Assembly: GCA_017502975.1 (NCBI GenBank)
Contig: JAFVTV010000032.1
Coordinates: 1 to 32,214 of the forward strand
Direction of reading: 5' to 3'
Source: Clostridia bacterium
GTDB taxonomy: Bacteria > Bacillota > Clostridia > Oscillospirales > CAG-272
Length of the DNA stretch: 32,214 nt
Under the pieces are notes generated by a model. It made no database searches, was not told where the DNA came from, and worked only from the letters and a program-made list of their open reading frames with translations. The position numbers and the translations under genes were made by a program. Positions 1 to 7,649 of this stretch are shown in pieces (the first letter of the stretch is position 1; each line of letters begins with the position of its first letter).

Positions 1-519
1 AGCCTCGGGGAGAACCACGAGTAGCTTATCTTCTTCCAAAAATACCGTTTCAAAGCCATCGACAGTGGGCAGACGGAGAAAGCCGAGATCAACGCGCCCC
101 GTTTTGATCCATTCCTCTATTTCGGTGTAATCACCGAGTAACAGCTCATAGTCGATATTGGGATAGTCCTTTTGGAATTCCTTGATGATGTTCGGCAGCC
201 AATGCGTTGCCACGCTGGAAAACGTACCGATGCGGATCAGCCCCGATTGAAGTCCGTTTATTTCGTCGATCTGCTCCTGCAAACGCTCAAACTCTCGGCA
301 TACGCTTTGCGCGATGGGCAATATCTTCATTCCGTCAGAGGTCAGCTTCACGCCTGTGCGGTTGCGCTCCAAGAGCGTCACCTTCCATTCCCTTTCCAAA
401 TCGTTTATCATACGGCTCACAGCCGATTGTGAATAGTTGAGTATCTCCGCCGCCTTCGTAAAGCTGCCATACTCCACGGTCTTGATAAACGCCATATATT
501 TTTGCACGTTTGTGTCCAT
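1..519 (-). CDS. LysR family transcriptional regulator (3' end beyond window)
   Basis: The leftward frame is open to the window edge, giving the first 173 residues of a protein usually about 290-300 residues long. Residues 1-60 form the LysR winged helix-turn-helix, with the typical FTKAAEILNYSQSAVSRMI stretch at about 16-34. The start of the substrate-binding domain follows, including IRIGTFSSVATHWLP. I chose the ATG at 519 because an AAAGGG Shine-Dalgarno sits six bases upstream; the in-frame ATG at 525 is too close to it. The gene is divergent from the exporter at 631, the usual arrangement for a LysR protein controlling its neighbour. The effector is unknown. Confidence 0.92.
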   Translation of the reverse strand, partial: MDTNVQKYMAFIKTVEYGSFTKAAEILNYSQSAVSRMINDLEREWKVTLLERNRTGVKLTSDGMKILPIAQSVCREFERLQEQIDEINGLQSGLIRIGTFSSVATHWLPNIIKEFQKDYPNIDYELLLGDYTEIEEWIKTGRVDLGFLRLPTVDGFETVFLEEDKLLVVLPEA

Positions 520-572
520 TTCCATCCCTTTATCTATGCGTTTTTGTAATGATGAATGTGAGATATATTCGC

Positions 573-609
573 TTGTGTAATTTGTGATAATATGATACAC
601 TATTATCAC
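573..609 (+). promoter_or_regulatory. Promoter/operator between lysR-type gene and exporter
   Basis: A perfect inverted repeat, GTGATAATA (584-592) and TATTATCAC (601-609), is separated by eight bases. It overlaps a plausible promoter for the exporter: -35 TTGTGT at 573-578, 17 bases, then -10 TACACT at 596-601. A dyad of this size between a LysR gene and its divergent neighbour is a likely regulator-binding site. That assignment is inference. Confidence 0.55.
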
Positions 610-630
610 GAAAACGTCAAGGGGTAAGAA

Positions 631-1488
631 ATGAAAACACCGTATTTCAAATACATCTTTGCACTTTTGCTGTTTGGCTCAAACGGCATTGTTGCGAGTT
701 TAATAAATCTGAGCAGTTATGAGATCGTGCTTTTACGCACGTTGATCGGAAGTCTATTATTAATCGCTATCTTTTTTATCGCAAGGGAGAAGCTGACATT
801 TTACAAGTACAAAACGCAAAGCATCTTCCTTGCTGTGTCGGGAATTGCAATGGGAACGAGTTGGATATTCTTGTATGAGGCATACGACGAGATCGGTGTC
901 AGCTTGGCGTCTCTCGCTTATTACTGCGGTCCTGTCATTGTAATGATGATGTCGCCGCTTCTGTTTGAGGAAAAGCTCACAAAGATCAAGGTGTGTAGCT
1001 TTATCACAGTTCTTGTCGGTATCTTTCTCGTCAACGGAACGGCATTTGAAAACGGCGTGAGCATATGGGGACTTGCCTGCGGTCTGCTCTCGGCGGTATG
1101 CTATTCCCTGATGGTCATGTTTAACAAGAAGGCAAAGGACATCACGGGGCTTGAAAACGCGATGCTTCAGCTCTTTGTTGCGTTCTTGACGGTTGCGATC
1201 TTCGTTGGCATCAAGCAAGGCTACCGTATGCAGATCGACACACAGAGTATTATCCCTATTCTTGTATTGGGACTTCTGAACACGGGCATCGGTTGTTATT
1301 TTTATTTCTCGTCCATCGGGAAGCTGCCTGTGCAGACGGTTGCGATATGCGGATATCTCGAGCCGCTGTCTGCGGTATTGTTCTCGGTGATCTTCTTGAA
1401 AGAAACAATGCTACCCCTACAGATCGTAGGTGCAGTGCTGATCATCGGCGGCGCGATGCTCGGTGAATACAGAAAAAGGCAACCATAA
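631..1488 (+). CDS. EamA/DMT superfamily transporter
   Basis: This 285-residue protein has about ten hydrophobic segments arranged as two repeats, as in the drug/metabolite transporter (EamA, RhaT-like) family. The ends of the repeats show the family pattern: a tyrosine/proline-rich segment near residues 90-105 (SLAYYCGPVIVMMMSPLLFEEK in part) and the matching second-half segment GYLEPLSAVLFSVIFLKE. AAGGGG lies six bases before the ATG. It probably exports a small metabolite across the inner membrane, but the substrate cannot be read from sequence. The divergent LysR gene is the likely regulator. It is followed by a hairpin at 1494-1517. Confidence 0.9.
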   Translation: MKTPYFKYIFALLLFGSNGIVASLINLSSYEIVLLRTLIGSLLLIAIFFIAREKLTFYKYKTQSIFLAVSGIAMGTSWIFLYEAYDEIGVSLASLAYYCGPVIVMMMSPLLFEEKLTKIKVCSFITVLVGIFLVNGTAFENGVSIWGLACGLLSAVCYSLMVMFNKKAKDITGLENAMLQLFVAFLTVAIFVGIKQGYRMQIDTQSIIPILVLGLLNTGIGCYFYFSSIGKLPVQTVAICGYLEPLSAVLFSVIFLKETMLPLQIVGAVLIIGGAMLGEYRKRQP

Positions 1489-1493
1489 GTTGG

Positions 1494-1522
1494 GGGCTGA
1501 CGGGTGACCGTCAGCCCTCTTG
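1494..1522 (+). terminator. Hairpin after the exporter gene
   Basis: GGGCTGACGG (1494-1503) pairs perfectly with CCGTCAGCCC (1508-1517) around a GTGA loop, six bases after the exporter stop. The following tract TCTTGCTC is a poor U-run, so termination may be weak or factor-dependent. Confidence 0.5.
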
Positions 1523-1649
1523 CTCGGTGCCTGTTTTGGCGCAAAGTTTTCGTCCCTGTTCTATCAGTTTGCTATCATTTTTCTGACATTTTTCCAAATA
1601 AAAGGGACGAAACGGGGTGATTTTTTCCCGTTTCCCACGTAAACTGTGA

Positions 1650-1855
1650 CGAGGAGGGACGAGGAGGGATATACGGGCGATGGCTCGAAATCTCGTAGGC
1701 CGTTAACGCGGCGCACAGTGGGTTGAAGAGCCGCAAAGCGGCTTCTTCGGCGCAAGTTGATAGACTGCGCAACAAATAGCATTACCGCACAGCGGAAATG
1801 CGTCCACCTCCTCCGCCAAAGCATAGGGGCACCCAATTGGGTGCCTTTTTTGCTT
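1650..1855 (+). ncRNA. Candidate structured RNA or tRNA-like remnant with intrinsic terminator
   Basis: No credible protein is encoded here. The stretch contains a tandem GACGAGGAGG repeat (about 1650-1669), a strong hairpin at about 1726-1750 (GAAGAGCCGC/GCGGCTTCTTC), and a second hairpin at 1779-1801 (GCATT-CCGC/GCGG-AATGC). Next come CTCCTCCGCCA (ending about 1818), which looks like a tRNA-Ser acceptor end with CCA, and a perfect terminator GGCACCC-AATT-GGGTGCC followed by TTTTTT (1828-1851). The terminator core is nearly the same as the one after tRNA-Ser at 23111-23128. It could be a small RNA, a decayed tRNA locus or a genome-specific repeat. I do not recognise a named RNA family. Confidence 0.35.
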
Positions 1856-2177
1856 TTTTGTTTTCACAAAAATCACCTTTATTCGATAAGATCTTGCGAT
1901 ATGCTATGACACATCTTTGAACGCCTCCAATTACTTAAAGAAAGATAAAAATTACTATGCTATTCTAGCTGATAATTGGAGTGCGATTTCTTCCAAAATA
2001 CGGGATATTTTGACGCATTGAGATAATTCTTAACGCCGCATACCCTTTCGGGCGTGCAGCGTTTGTTTATTTCCCTTCCCCCAGCGCTTCGTCGGTGGGA
2101 CTGCGCATTGGAAGGTACTGGCGGCAGTGCGTCACAAAAGATCAAATGGCTTCACAAGCTTACTTTATAATATGACC
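1856..2177. other. Gene-free stretch with inverted repeats
   Basis: I see no supported gene. CTCCAATTA (1925-1933) and TAATTGGAG (1973-1981) are perfect inverted arms 39 bases apart. A bulged hairpin spans 2032-2063 (AACGC..GCA..CCC/GGG..TGC..GCGTT). CCTTCC (about 2074-2079) and GGAAGG (about 2110-2115) may enclose a further fold. These could be part of a small RNA or a decayed repeat; the function is unknown. Confidence 0.3.
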
Positions 2178-2206
2178 TTTACAAAACATGACCAAAATGC
2201 TATAAT
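2178..2206 (+). promoter_or_regulatory. SigA-type promoter of the YwaF-like gene
   Basis: -35 TTTACA at 2178-2183, a 17-base spacer and a perfect -10 TATAAT at 2201-2206, with the gene starting 42 bases further on. Confidence 0.8.
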
Positions 2207-2248
2207 AATGGTATATGATCTCACCGTAGCACAGCGAAGGAGAAGGAC

Positions 2249-3037
2249 ATGGGAATATTGATTGCTTTTAATCTCTTTTTAATATTGATCGTCACGGGCT
2301 TCCTTGTTGCCGTCAAGAAATGGGTGCAAACGCCTCGCGCGCAGTATGCCGTGCTTTTAATCGCCGGAGTGGTAACGGTGCTTGTTCATTACAGCTCGTT
2401 TTTCTACTACTTGGCTATGGGAACGGCACTCGAATATGTGCGCGAAAATCTGTGCCTCATTTTACCTCTTTACCCCTGCAATATCCTGATGTGGTGCGCG
2501 CTGATGTACGGCTTTATCGGCAACAAAAACAGCAAGTTCGCGCTGTTTTTATCCGACTTTTTATTCTGGTTTGGCATATTTGCTACGATGGCCGGTATGT
2601 TTGCCAACTTTGACTTCCTTGCCAACCCCACACTGACCGATTATGAGGTTGTGAAGAGCATTCTTTCGCACGCCACACTTTTATTCAATATACTGCTGAT
2701 CCCGGTGCTTGGATACCTGCGTCCGCGATTTTGGCGGAACGTGCTCAACATTGCAACCGCCATCGTTTTCATGTGCCTGATCGGCCTATACTGCAACCTC
2801 ACGCTTGAGGTGCTGGTGTCCTATGAAATGGCGCTTGATATGAACTCGATGTTTTTACTGCAATCTCCGTTTGCGCCCATGCCCTTCCTGCGTGGGCAGA
2901 TCATTGCGCCTGTTGCCTTTGTGCTCTACTTTATCCTGTTCACGGTGATCGATATCATCCGCATGCCACGCGGCGCGCGTTGGTTTGATAAGGTTTTGAA
3001 TGCACTTCGCAACAAAAAAAGCAGCGCTCGATTATAA
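2249..3037 (+). CDS. Multi-pass membrane protein, YwaF/TMEM164-like
   Basis: This 262-residue protein has about seven hydrophobic segments. The pattern LPLYPCNILMW (about residues 69-79), a middle segment with an acidic and histidine-containing loop (SHATLLFN, about 143-150) and the overall length resemble the YwaF family of integral membrane proteins (TIGR02206-like). GAAGGAGAAGG lies just upstream of the ATG, and a consensus promoter precedes it. It stands alone between a gene-poor region and a convergent operon, so context gives no function. Family assignment rests on recalled pattern and is moderate. Confidence 0.6.
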   Translation: MGILIAFNLFLILIVTGFLVAVKKWVQTPRAQYAVLLIAGVVTVLVHYSSFFYYLAMGTALEYVRENLCLILPLYPCNILMWCALMYGFIGNKNSKFALFLSDFLFWFGIFATMAGMFANFDFLANPTLTDYEVVKSILSHATLLFNILLIPVLGYLRPRFWRNVLNIATAIVFMCLIGLYCNLTLEVLVSYEMALDMNSMFLLQSPFAPMPFLRGQIIAPVAFVLYFILFTVIDIIRMPRGARWFDKVLNALRNKKSSARL

Positions 3038-3070
3038 AAATATCCGCCCCCCTCGGGGCGGATATTTTTT
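3036..3070. terminator. Bidirectional terminator between convergent genes
   Basis: AAATATCCGCCCC (3038-3050), loop CCTC, and GGGGCGGATATTT (3055-3067), with A-rich and T-rich flanks. It can end both the rightward gene at 2249 and the leftward operon ending at 3088. Confidence 0.9.
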
Positions 3071-3087
3071 GCAACCGCAAATTGCTT

Positions 3088-4188
3088 TTATTGCTTATAA
3101 TATGCGATAGCAAGATCAACTACAAGGCCATAGGAAGCCGAGCCCGCGGCATTGCCGTGCACCTTCAGATAGGTATCGTTGACCGCATCGGAAATATCCG
3201 CCGCTACAGAATCTTTAAACTGCTCGAAAAATTTGGCGTAAGCGCGCAGTTCGCCAATTACCTCAGGCGAGAGTGTTTCCAGCACCTCAGTGTACGCATC
3301 CCTGTCAGCGCTCCAAAGTGCATTTGCAACATACTCATACAGATTGAGATAGCCGGTATAGCGTATATACGGATCGTTGGATGCGGTAGTGGCGAGAAAC
3401 GCCACAAAATTTGCCTCGTTTTCGCGCGCAATTCCCCTCTGGTGCGCCATCTCATGCGCGGCGGTAAAGGGTACGGTATAATCGGGAAAATAGGTGTTGA
3501 CATTCGCCTCGCCCGTAAAATAGGTATACACACCCGTGATATGCGTATAGGACATAGCCTTGCTTGCCAGCACAGGCTTAACCCCCACGGAAAGCGAGGA
3601 AATAAATTCGTACTGCGCACAAACACTATCATATGCGGCAATCAAATGCCTATTTAGCGTATCAAGGTCATAGGGCATTTCGGAAAATCCGTCTTCACCA
3701 AACGTAACCTCTGTCGCGGCTGCATTGACCTTAGCAGCAAGCAGAAGCGCAGTCGCCCTCAGCTCCTCTACACTTACCTCTTCAGCATGAAGCCCCAGGC
3801 GCTGATCGAGCGGATCGGTATGATGCCCTGTGCCAAACGAAAAAACAAACAGCGAAAACAAGAGGCTTACCACCGAGATGACCGACAAGAGATACCGAAG
3901 CATATCCCCCCAGCTTTCACAATGCCTGTGCCAAGCATACACAGCAACACAAATAATCATGAGGGGCGAAGCAAGCACAAGCAGCTCCGCGAGAGATATG
4001 GGAAGCCATGCTGTAAGATGCGCACTCAAAAACCGCACGGCACCGCCAATATAGTATTGAAACCAATTCGCAAACGCGGGGCTGATGACCGCAACAAGGT
4101 AAACAACAAGTGCAAGTGCTGCAATGGCATACAGCACGATAGCATAGTGGGGCAAAAAGCGCCGCTTTTCAATTTTCGTGTTTTGCAA
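3088..4188 (-). CDS. DUF3810 family membrane metalloprotein
   Basis: This 366-residue protein has three N-terminal membrane segments (about 14-40, 64-85 and 98-120) followed by a soluble domain outside the membrane. The domain has a zinc-protease signature HEMAH (245-249) and a downstream RENEANF where Glu258 can be the third ligand; this is the hallmark of DUF3810. The start is TTG at 4188, supported by GGGAGGTG about nine bases upstream. It overlaps the end of the pseudouridine synthase gene by 20 bases, so translation is probably coupled. Peptidase activity is likely from the motif, but the substrate is unknown. It is the last gene of a three-gene operon. Confidence 0.85.
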   Translation of the reverse strand: MQNTKIEKRRFLPHYAIVLYAIAALALVVYLVAVISPAFANWFQYYIGGAVRFLSAHLTAWLPISLAELLVLASPLMIICVAVYAWHRHCESWGDMLRYLLSVISVVSLLFSLFVFSFGTGHHTDPLDQRLGLHAEEVSVEELRATALLLAAKVNAAATEVTFGEDGFSEMPYDLDTLNRHLIAAYDSVCAQYEFISSLSVGVKPVLASKAMSYTHITGVYTYFTGEANVNTYFPDYTVPFTAAHEMAHQRGIARENEANFVAFLATTASNDPYIRYTGYLNLYEYVANALWSADRDAYTEVLETLSPEVIGELRAYAKFFEQFKDSVAADISDAVNDTYLKVHGNAAGSASYGLVVDLAIAYYKQ

Positions 4189-5089
4189 GGCGTTCTGCCA
4201 CCTCCCTGCCGAATATACTTATGATCAACGCCACCATATCGGGGGCAATGGGGGCGCAAGTCAGCACCGCTTTATCACCGCCTAGCGACGGAAAGCTCAG
4301 CTCTGCGGCATGCAATGCGTGGCGAGCGATCAGCGGCGAGGCTGCTCCGTAAAGGTCATCTCCCACAATGGGTGCGCCAAGGTGCGCCAAATGCACACGC
4401 AGCTGATGTGTGCGTCCTGTTTTAGGAGTTAGCCGCACCAAGGTATAGCCGTTTTTCGTGCAAAGGGGCATGATGTGCGTAATCGCAAGATCTCCCTCTG
4501 CCTCCTCGCACACCTCCCGAAAGATAATGCTCTCGGTTTGGCGGCGGATCCCTGTTTTCAACACCGTTTCCCCTTGTATTGTGCCGCAAACCACGGCATA
4601 ATATGTTTTTCCAATTTCACCGCGCGCCATGGCGCCCGAAAGCCTTGCGGCTGAGAGCGCGTGCCTTGCCACCAAAACCGCACCCGATGTGTTTCGATCG
4701 AGCCGATTGACAAAGCGCGGGCGAAAATGAGGCATATCACGGTAATACCACACAAGCGCATTTGCCAGCGTATCGCAAAAATGACCGTGTGAAGGGTGCG
4801 TAGGCATAAACGGGGGCTTATTTACCACCAAAAAATCAGCGGTTTCAAGCACGATTTCCACCGCCGTCTCAAAGGGCAAGAGCTTTTCGTTTTTTTCGTC
4901 ATCCTCAATAGCGAGTACAAGCTTATCACCCGTTTTAAGTACCGCACGCACCGTCACACGCGTGCCGTTTAGTACAATGCCCTGCGGCAAGCGCTTTAGC
5001 CTTGCCCCAAGCGCGGCTGACACCCCTCGCATTTTCAGAAAATCACGCACCGTTTTGCCGTTTTCCTGTTCTGTTATAACAAATTGCAT
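4169..5089 (-). CDS. RluA family pseudouridine synthase
   Basis: This enzyme isomerises uridine to pseudouridine in structured RNA, most likely rRNA. The 306-residue protein has an N-terminal S4-like RNA-binding region (about 10-62) and the RluA catalytic core with RLDRNTSG; Asp131 is the expected catalytic residue. The later motif TGRTHQLRVHLAHLG with a GDDLYG turn is also typical. The gene begins nine bases after the prolyl-tRNA editing gene and overlaps DUF3810. Which RluA/C/D-type target it modifies cannot be told from sequence. Confidence 0.93.
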   Translation of the reverse strand: MQFVITEQENGKTVRDFLKMRGVSAALGARLKRLPQGIVLNGTRVTVRAVLKTGDKLVLAIEDDEKNEKLLPFETAVEIVLETADFLVVNKPPFMPTHPSHGHFCDTLANALVWYYRDMPHFRPRFVNRLDRNTSGAVLVARHALSAARLSGAMARGEIGKTYYAVVCGTIQGETVLKTGIRRQTESIIFREVCEEAEGDLAITHIMPLCTKNGYTLVRLTPKTGRTHQLRVHLAHLGAPIVGDDLYGAASPLIARHALHAAELSFPSLGGDKAVLTCAPIAPDMVALIISIFGREVAERLAKHEN

Positions 5090-5097
5090 TGCCGCCG

Positions 5098-5655
5098 TCA
5101 GCCTTCTTGCGCTTCATAGCGCGCGAGCTCCACAACGATAGGCGTGTGCCCGACAGCCGGCAGGATCACATCCTTAAGATCGCTTGTGCGAAGGCGCAGG
5201 CTTGCGGTATTTACAAGCGGATGGCAACCCACAAATTCCCCCTCAAGCACCTCGCGATCGATCACAAGCTGTACGCGGTTCTCCTTGTCGTGCATGAGGC
5301 CCAGTACACTGGCAGACCCGGGTGCGGTATGCAGCAGCTCCTCCATTTTTTCGGGCGCGCCAAAGGAGAGCCTTGCCGTGCCAAGCTGTGCTGAGAGATC
5401 CTTGGTTTTAAAGGGCTTGTCACCCGGCATCATCAACAAATAAAAATCCGTACCCTGACGGTTTGACAAAAACAGATTTTTACAAATGGTGGCTTCAAGC
5501 GCACGGTCTATCTCCTCACACACCGCCATAGTCATGGCGGGGTCGTGGTCAACGCGCCTGTAGGAAAGCCCCAACGCATCCAAAAAATCATATGCGCCGA
5601 TCTCCTTTGGGGAGCGCCCCTCGGTGCTCACGGGTCTGCCTTGATATAATTCCAT
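5098..5655 (-). CDS. Prolyl-tRNA editing/YbaK-type deacylase (ProX/PrdX-like)
   Basis: The 185-residue protein matches the YbaK/aminoacyl-tRNA deacylase fold in its free-standing ProX/PrdX form, which hydrolyses mischarged alanyl- or related prolyl-tRNA in the cytoplasm. Recognisable stretches are the N-terminal YRRVDHDPAMTMAVCEEID, ICKNLFLSNRQGTDFYLLMMPGDK and the C-terminal VQLVIDREVLEGEFVGCHPLVNT (quoted in part). GGAGAAAC precedes the ATG. It is the first gene of the leftward operon and has its own promoter at 5693-5721. Confidence 0.88.
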   Translation of the reverse strand: MELYQGRPVSTEGRSPKEIGAYDFLDALGLSYRRVDHDPAMTMAVCEEIDRALEATICKNLFLSNRQGTDFYLLMMPGDKPFKTKDLSAQLGTARLSFGAPEKMEELLHTAPGSASVLGLMHDKENRVQLVIDREVLEGEFVGCHPLVNTASLRLRTSDLKDVILPAVGHTPIVVELARYEAQEG

Positions 5656-5692
5656 ATGTTTCTCCTATTATAATGGTAACGTTATCCCTTTC

Positions 5693-5721
5693 ATGGTACT
5701 TGAAAACGCACTCGTTGTCAA
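5693..5721 (-). promoter_or_regulatory. Promoter of the ProX-RluA-DUF3810 operon
   Basis: Read on the minus strand: -35 TTGACA (5716-5721), a 17-base spacer and -10 TACCAT (5693-5698), about 38 bases before the ATG at 5655. Confidence 0.75.
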
Positions 5722-5770
5722 TGTTTTTTATGTGAACTTTGCAAAAAGAACCGTGTTTCCTATCTTCGAA

Positions 5771-5807
5771 CGTAAAAAAGCTCCGCCATTGGCGGAGCTT
5801 TTTTACG
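5771..5807 (-). terminator. Terminator of the rplU-prp-rpmA operon
   Basis: A long symmetrical hairpin, AAAAAAGCTCCGCCA paired with TGGCGGAGCTTTTTT, lies four bases beyond the rpmA stop. Flanking A and T runs make it usable from both sides. Confidence 0.92.
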
Positions 5808-5811
5808 TCGC

Positions 5812-6090
5812 TTAGTCAGCGTATACGCTAACCTGCTTCTTATCTTTGGTTTTTTGCTCGAACTTAACCTTGCCCTCAACAAGAGCGAAGAGGGTGTGGT
5901 CCTTGCCCAATCCCACGTTGTTGCCGGGGAGAATGGCGGTGCCTCTCTGTCGAACAATGATGCTGCCTGCCGTAACGGTTTGACCGTCGGCAGCCTTCAC
6001 ACCAAGACGCTTGGACTCACTGTCGCGGCCGTTCTTGGTCGAGCCTACGCCCTTTTTGTGAGCGAAGAACTGCAAACTAATTCTCAACAT
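5812..6090 (-). CDS. rpmA: 50S ribosomal protein L27 (extended N terminus)
   Basis: The 92-residue protein is L27, which reaches the peptidyl-transferase centre with its N-terminal tail. It begins MLRISLQFF followed by [15 protein letters not shown], the Firmicutes form in which the nine leading residues must be removed by the Prp protease to expose the mature AHKKG terminus. The gene ends a three-gene operon with L21 and Prp and is followed by a strong terminator. Confidence 0.98.
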   Translation of the reverse strand: MLRISLQFFAHKKGVGSTKNGRDSESKRLGVKAADGQTVTAGSIIVRQRGTAILPGNNVGLGKDHTLFALVEGKVKFEQKTKDKKQVSVYAD

Positions 6091-6140
6091 TGTGGTGTAT
6101 CCTCCTTAAAAATTTGTTGTTCCCTGAGGAACGCACGGAT

Positions 6141-6521
6141 TTATACGTAATCCCGATCTTCAACCTTGATGTTGAAGCCGCCGTCACCCGTAAACTCGTA
6201 CATATCGTCGTGCAAAAGCATGTCCTCAAGCATTTTGTAATAAGTGAGAAACAGCCCCGACACAGCAAATCGTACGCGCTCATCTGCCTCAAAGGCAGGC
6301 AGTGCGGAGGGGGAGCGAACGGAAATCACCGCATCTTCATCATGGATATCGTAAACGATCTTACCGTGGTAAATATCCTCTACGGCATCCACAATATACA
6401 TGGTGATGGAGGAAAGCATGGCGCAAAACGGATCGCTACCGTACTCGCCAAAGCCAACGTGGCCCTTCTCCTCAAATCCGTAAAAAATTCCGTCGCTTCT
6501 GAAAAAAGTAATGGTTGTCAT
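6141..6521 (-). CDS. prp: Ribosomal-processing cysteine protease Prp
   Basis: The 126-residue protein has the Prp layout: a short beta strand, then GHVGFGEYGSDPFCAMLSS. His21 and Cys33 are spaced like the catalytic pair of known Prp enzymes. It cleaves the N-terminal extension of L27, here MLRISLQFF, before ribosome assembly. It lies between rplU and rpmA, its usual position in Firmicutes, and starts five bases after the rplU stop. Confidence 0.95.
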   Translation of the reverse strand: MTTITFFRSDGIFYGFEEKGHVGFGEYGSDPFCAMLSSITMYIVDAVEDIYHGKIVYDIHDEDAVISVRSPSALPAFEADERVRFAVSGLFLTYYKMLEDMLLHDDMYEFTGDGGFNIKVEDRDYV

Positions 6522-6526
6522 TTGGA

Positions 6527-6838
6527 TCAGCCCTCAATAGCGGTAATCTGAACCTTGGTGTAGGGTTGACGGTGACCGAGCTTCTTCTTGGAGTCCTTCT
6601 TGGACTTGTACTTGAGAACAACGATCTTCTTACCCTTGCCGTTCTTAAGAACGGTTGCGCTAACCTTTGCACCCTCAACGTTGGGAGTACCAACCTTAAG
6701 TGCGCCGTCGCGGGACAGAGCCTTTACGCAGTCAAATACAACAGTTTCGTTTTCCTCAGCAGCAAGCTTTTCCACAAAAATGGTATCGCCTTCGCTGACC
6801 TTGTACTGCTTTCCGCCGGTTTCGATGATTGCAAACAC
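6527..6838 (-). CDS. rplU: 50S ribosomal protein L21
   Basis: The protein begins [18 protein letters not shown] and carries the L21 C-terminal [17 protein letters not shown] motif. Starting at the GTG at 6838 gives 103 residues, the standard L21 length, with AGAGGTG six bases upstream. A GTG at 6847 would add three residues but overlaps that ribosome-binding site. It is the first gene of the rplU-prp-rpmA operon. Confidence 0.96.
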   Translation of the reverse strand: MFAIIETGGKQYKVSEGDTIFVEKLAAEENETVVFDCVKALSRDGALKVGTPNVEGAKVSATVLKNGKGKKIVVLKYKSKKDSKKKLGHRQPYTKVQITAIEG

Positions 6839-6847
6839 GAAAAGCAC

Positions 6848-6923
6848 CTCTCTTTCTTTTAAGACTCGCTGACGGGGGCGTTGCCATGTGGCAAGCTTTG
6901 GAGCCCTTTACATGCGGCAAATT
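6848..6923 (-). promoter_or_regulatory. rplU 5' untranslated leader (possible L21 leader)
   Basis: About 75 transcribed bases separate the promoter from rplU. They include a short GCCACATGGC-type self-complementary stretch and a GTCTTAAAAGAAAG tail ahead of the ribosome-binding site. Firmicutes rplU operons often carry an autoregulatory L21 leader RNA, and position and length fit. I could not verify the fold. Confidence 0.4.
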
Positions 6924-6953
6924 ATTATATCATGCCAAACAAGTGCTTGTCAA
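6924..6953 (-). promoter_or_regulatory. Promoter of the rplU operon
   Basis: On the minus strand: -35 TTGACA (6948-6953), an 18-base spacer and -10 TATAAT (6924-6929). The -35 overlaps the last codons of the VanZ-like gene. Confidence 0.85.
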
Positions 6954-7420
6954 GAGGTTTTTAAATTTTTTTCTATTCTTTTATTTCTTATATATAATAT
7001 AAGCGAAAACACGGCAAATACAGCTGCCGTTCCGCACACACCACCCGTGCAATCCAGCAAAACATCAAGGATGTGTGGACCGCGCCCCGGCACAAAAATC
7101 TGAATGCACTCATCGATTACAGCAACAGGCACAAACACCAAGGGCGCGAGCAGATGCCAATGCCGGAAGCCATGCGCAAGCAAGCTGCCTGCCGCGAGCA
7201 CACCCAACACAAAGAACTCTAAAAAATGCGCTGTTTTACGTATCATTTTCGAGGTAACGTCAAAATCCACACCTACTCGGTCTAGCACCTCATTGCAAAA
7301 ATCCTGCACTTGACTGCTGGTATTGGAGGAAGTGCTGGCGGGAGCGAGAGAAAACTGCCAGATCACCACGCACCATACGAGCACAAGCACCGTAAGGATG
7401 CATTTTAAGTATTTTTGCAT
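6950..7420 (-). CDS. VanZ-like family membrane protein
   Basis: The 156-residue protein has four to five membrane segments and the VanZ family signatures: KTAHFLEFFVLG near residues 63-74, DECIQIFVPGRGPHILDV near 104-121, and a final GxVCGTAA-type helix. VanZ itself gives low-level teicoplanin resistance, but most VanZ-like proteins are of unknown function, and nothing here suggests a glycopeptide-resistance cluster. It has its own promoter, and its 3' end runs into the rplU promoter. Confidence 0.88.
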   Translation of the reverse strand: MQKYLKCILTVLVLVWCVVIWQFSLAPASTSSNTSSQVQDFCNEVLDRVGVDFDVTSKMIRKTAHFLEFFVLGVLAAGSLLAHGFRHWHLLAPLVFVPVAVIDECIQIFVPGRGPHILDVLLDCTGGVCGTAAVFAVFSLILYIRNKRIEKNLKTS

Positions 7421-7455
7421 GACGTTTCCCTCCTCTTTGCTTTAACGTTACTATC

Positions 7456-7485
7456 ATTGTAGCATAATTCCCTAAAAAAATGCAA
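7456..7485 (-). promoter_or_regulatory. Promoter of the VanZ-like gene
   Basis: Minus strand -35 TTGCAT (7480-7485), 18 bases, -10 TACAAT (7456-7461). A GAGGAGGG ribosome-binding site follows upstream of the ATG at 7420. Confidence 0.7.
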
Positions 7486-7531
7486 GCCTGTGTCTATAAG
7501 AAGTTTTTTGATGCAAATTACCCGAAAGAAC

Positions 7532-7560
7532 TTGCCTTTTTTGAAAAATTGTGCTATACT
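7532..7560 (+). promoter_or_regulatory. Promoter of tRNA-Arg(CCT)
   Basis: -35 TTGCCT (7532-7537), 17 bases, -10 TATACT (7555-7560), 14 bases before the tRNA. Confidence 0.7.
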
Positions 7561-7574
7561 AACTTCTGTTATCC

Positions 7575-7649
7575 GCCTCCATAGTTAAATGGATATAACA
7601 AGCCCCTCCTAAGGGTTAGTTGTGAGTTCGATTCTCGCTGGGGGTGCCA
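7575..7649 (+). tRNA. tRNA-Arg(CCT)
   Basis: The sequence folds as a standard tRNA: acceptor GCCTCCA/TGGGGGT, the D arm region GTTAAATGGATATAAC, anticodon loop CTCCTAA (anticodon CCT), T arm with TTCGATT, discriminator G and encoded CCA. It closely parallels bacterial tRNA-Arg(CCT). Its 3' half from the anticodon loop onward (7606-7649) is repeated at 8339-8382 and 11196-11240, so it is the integration target of mobile elements. No terminator follows it directly; the hairpin expected there is found beyond the last repeat. Confidence 0.93.

Noticed and set aside
1564-1836. Leftward reading frame in the gene-free stretch
   Set aside because: No ribosome-binding site, arginine-rich biased composition, and it covers hairpins and a terminator; better explained as structured non-coding sequence.
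1960-2145. Leftward 61-residue reading frame
   Set aside because: No ribosome-binding site and it runs through the inverted repeats of a gene-free region.
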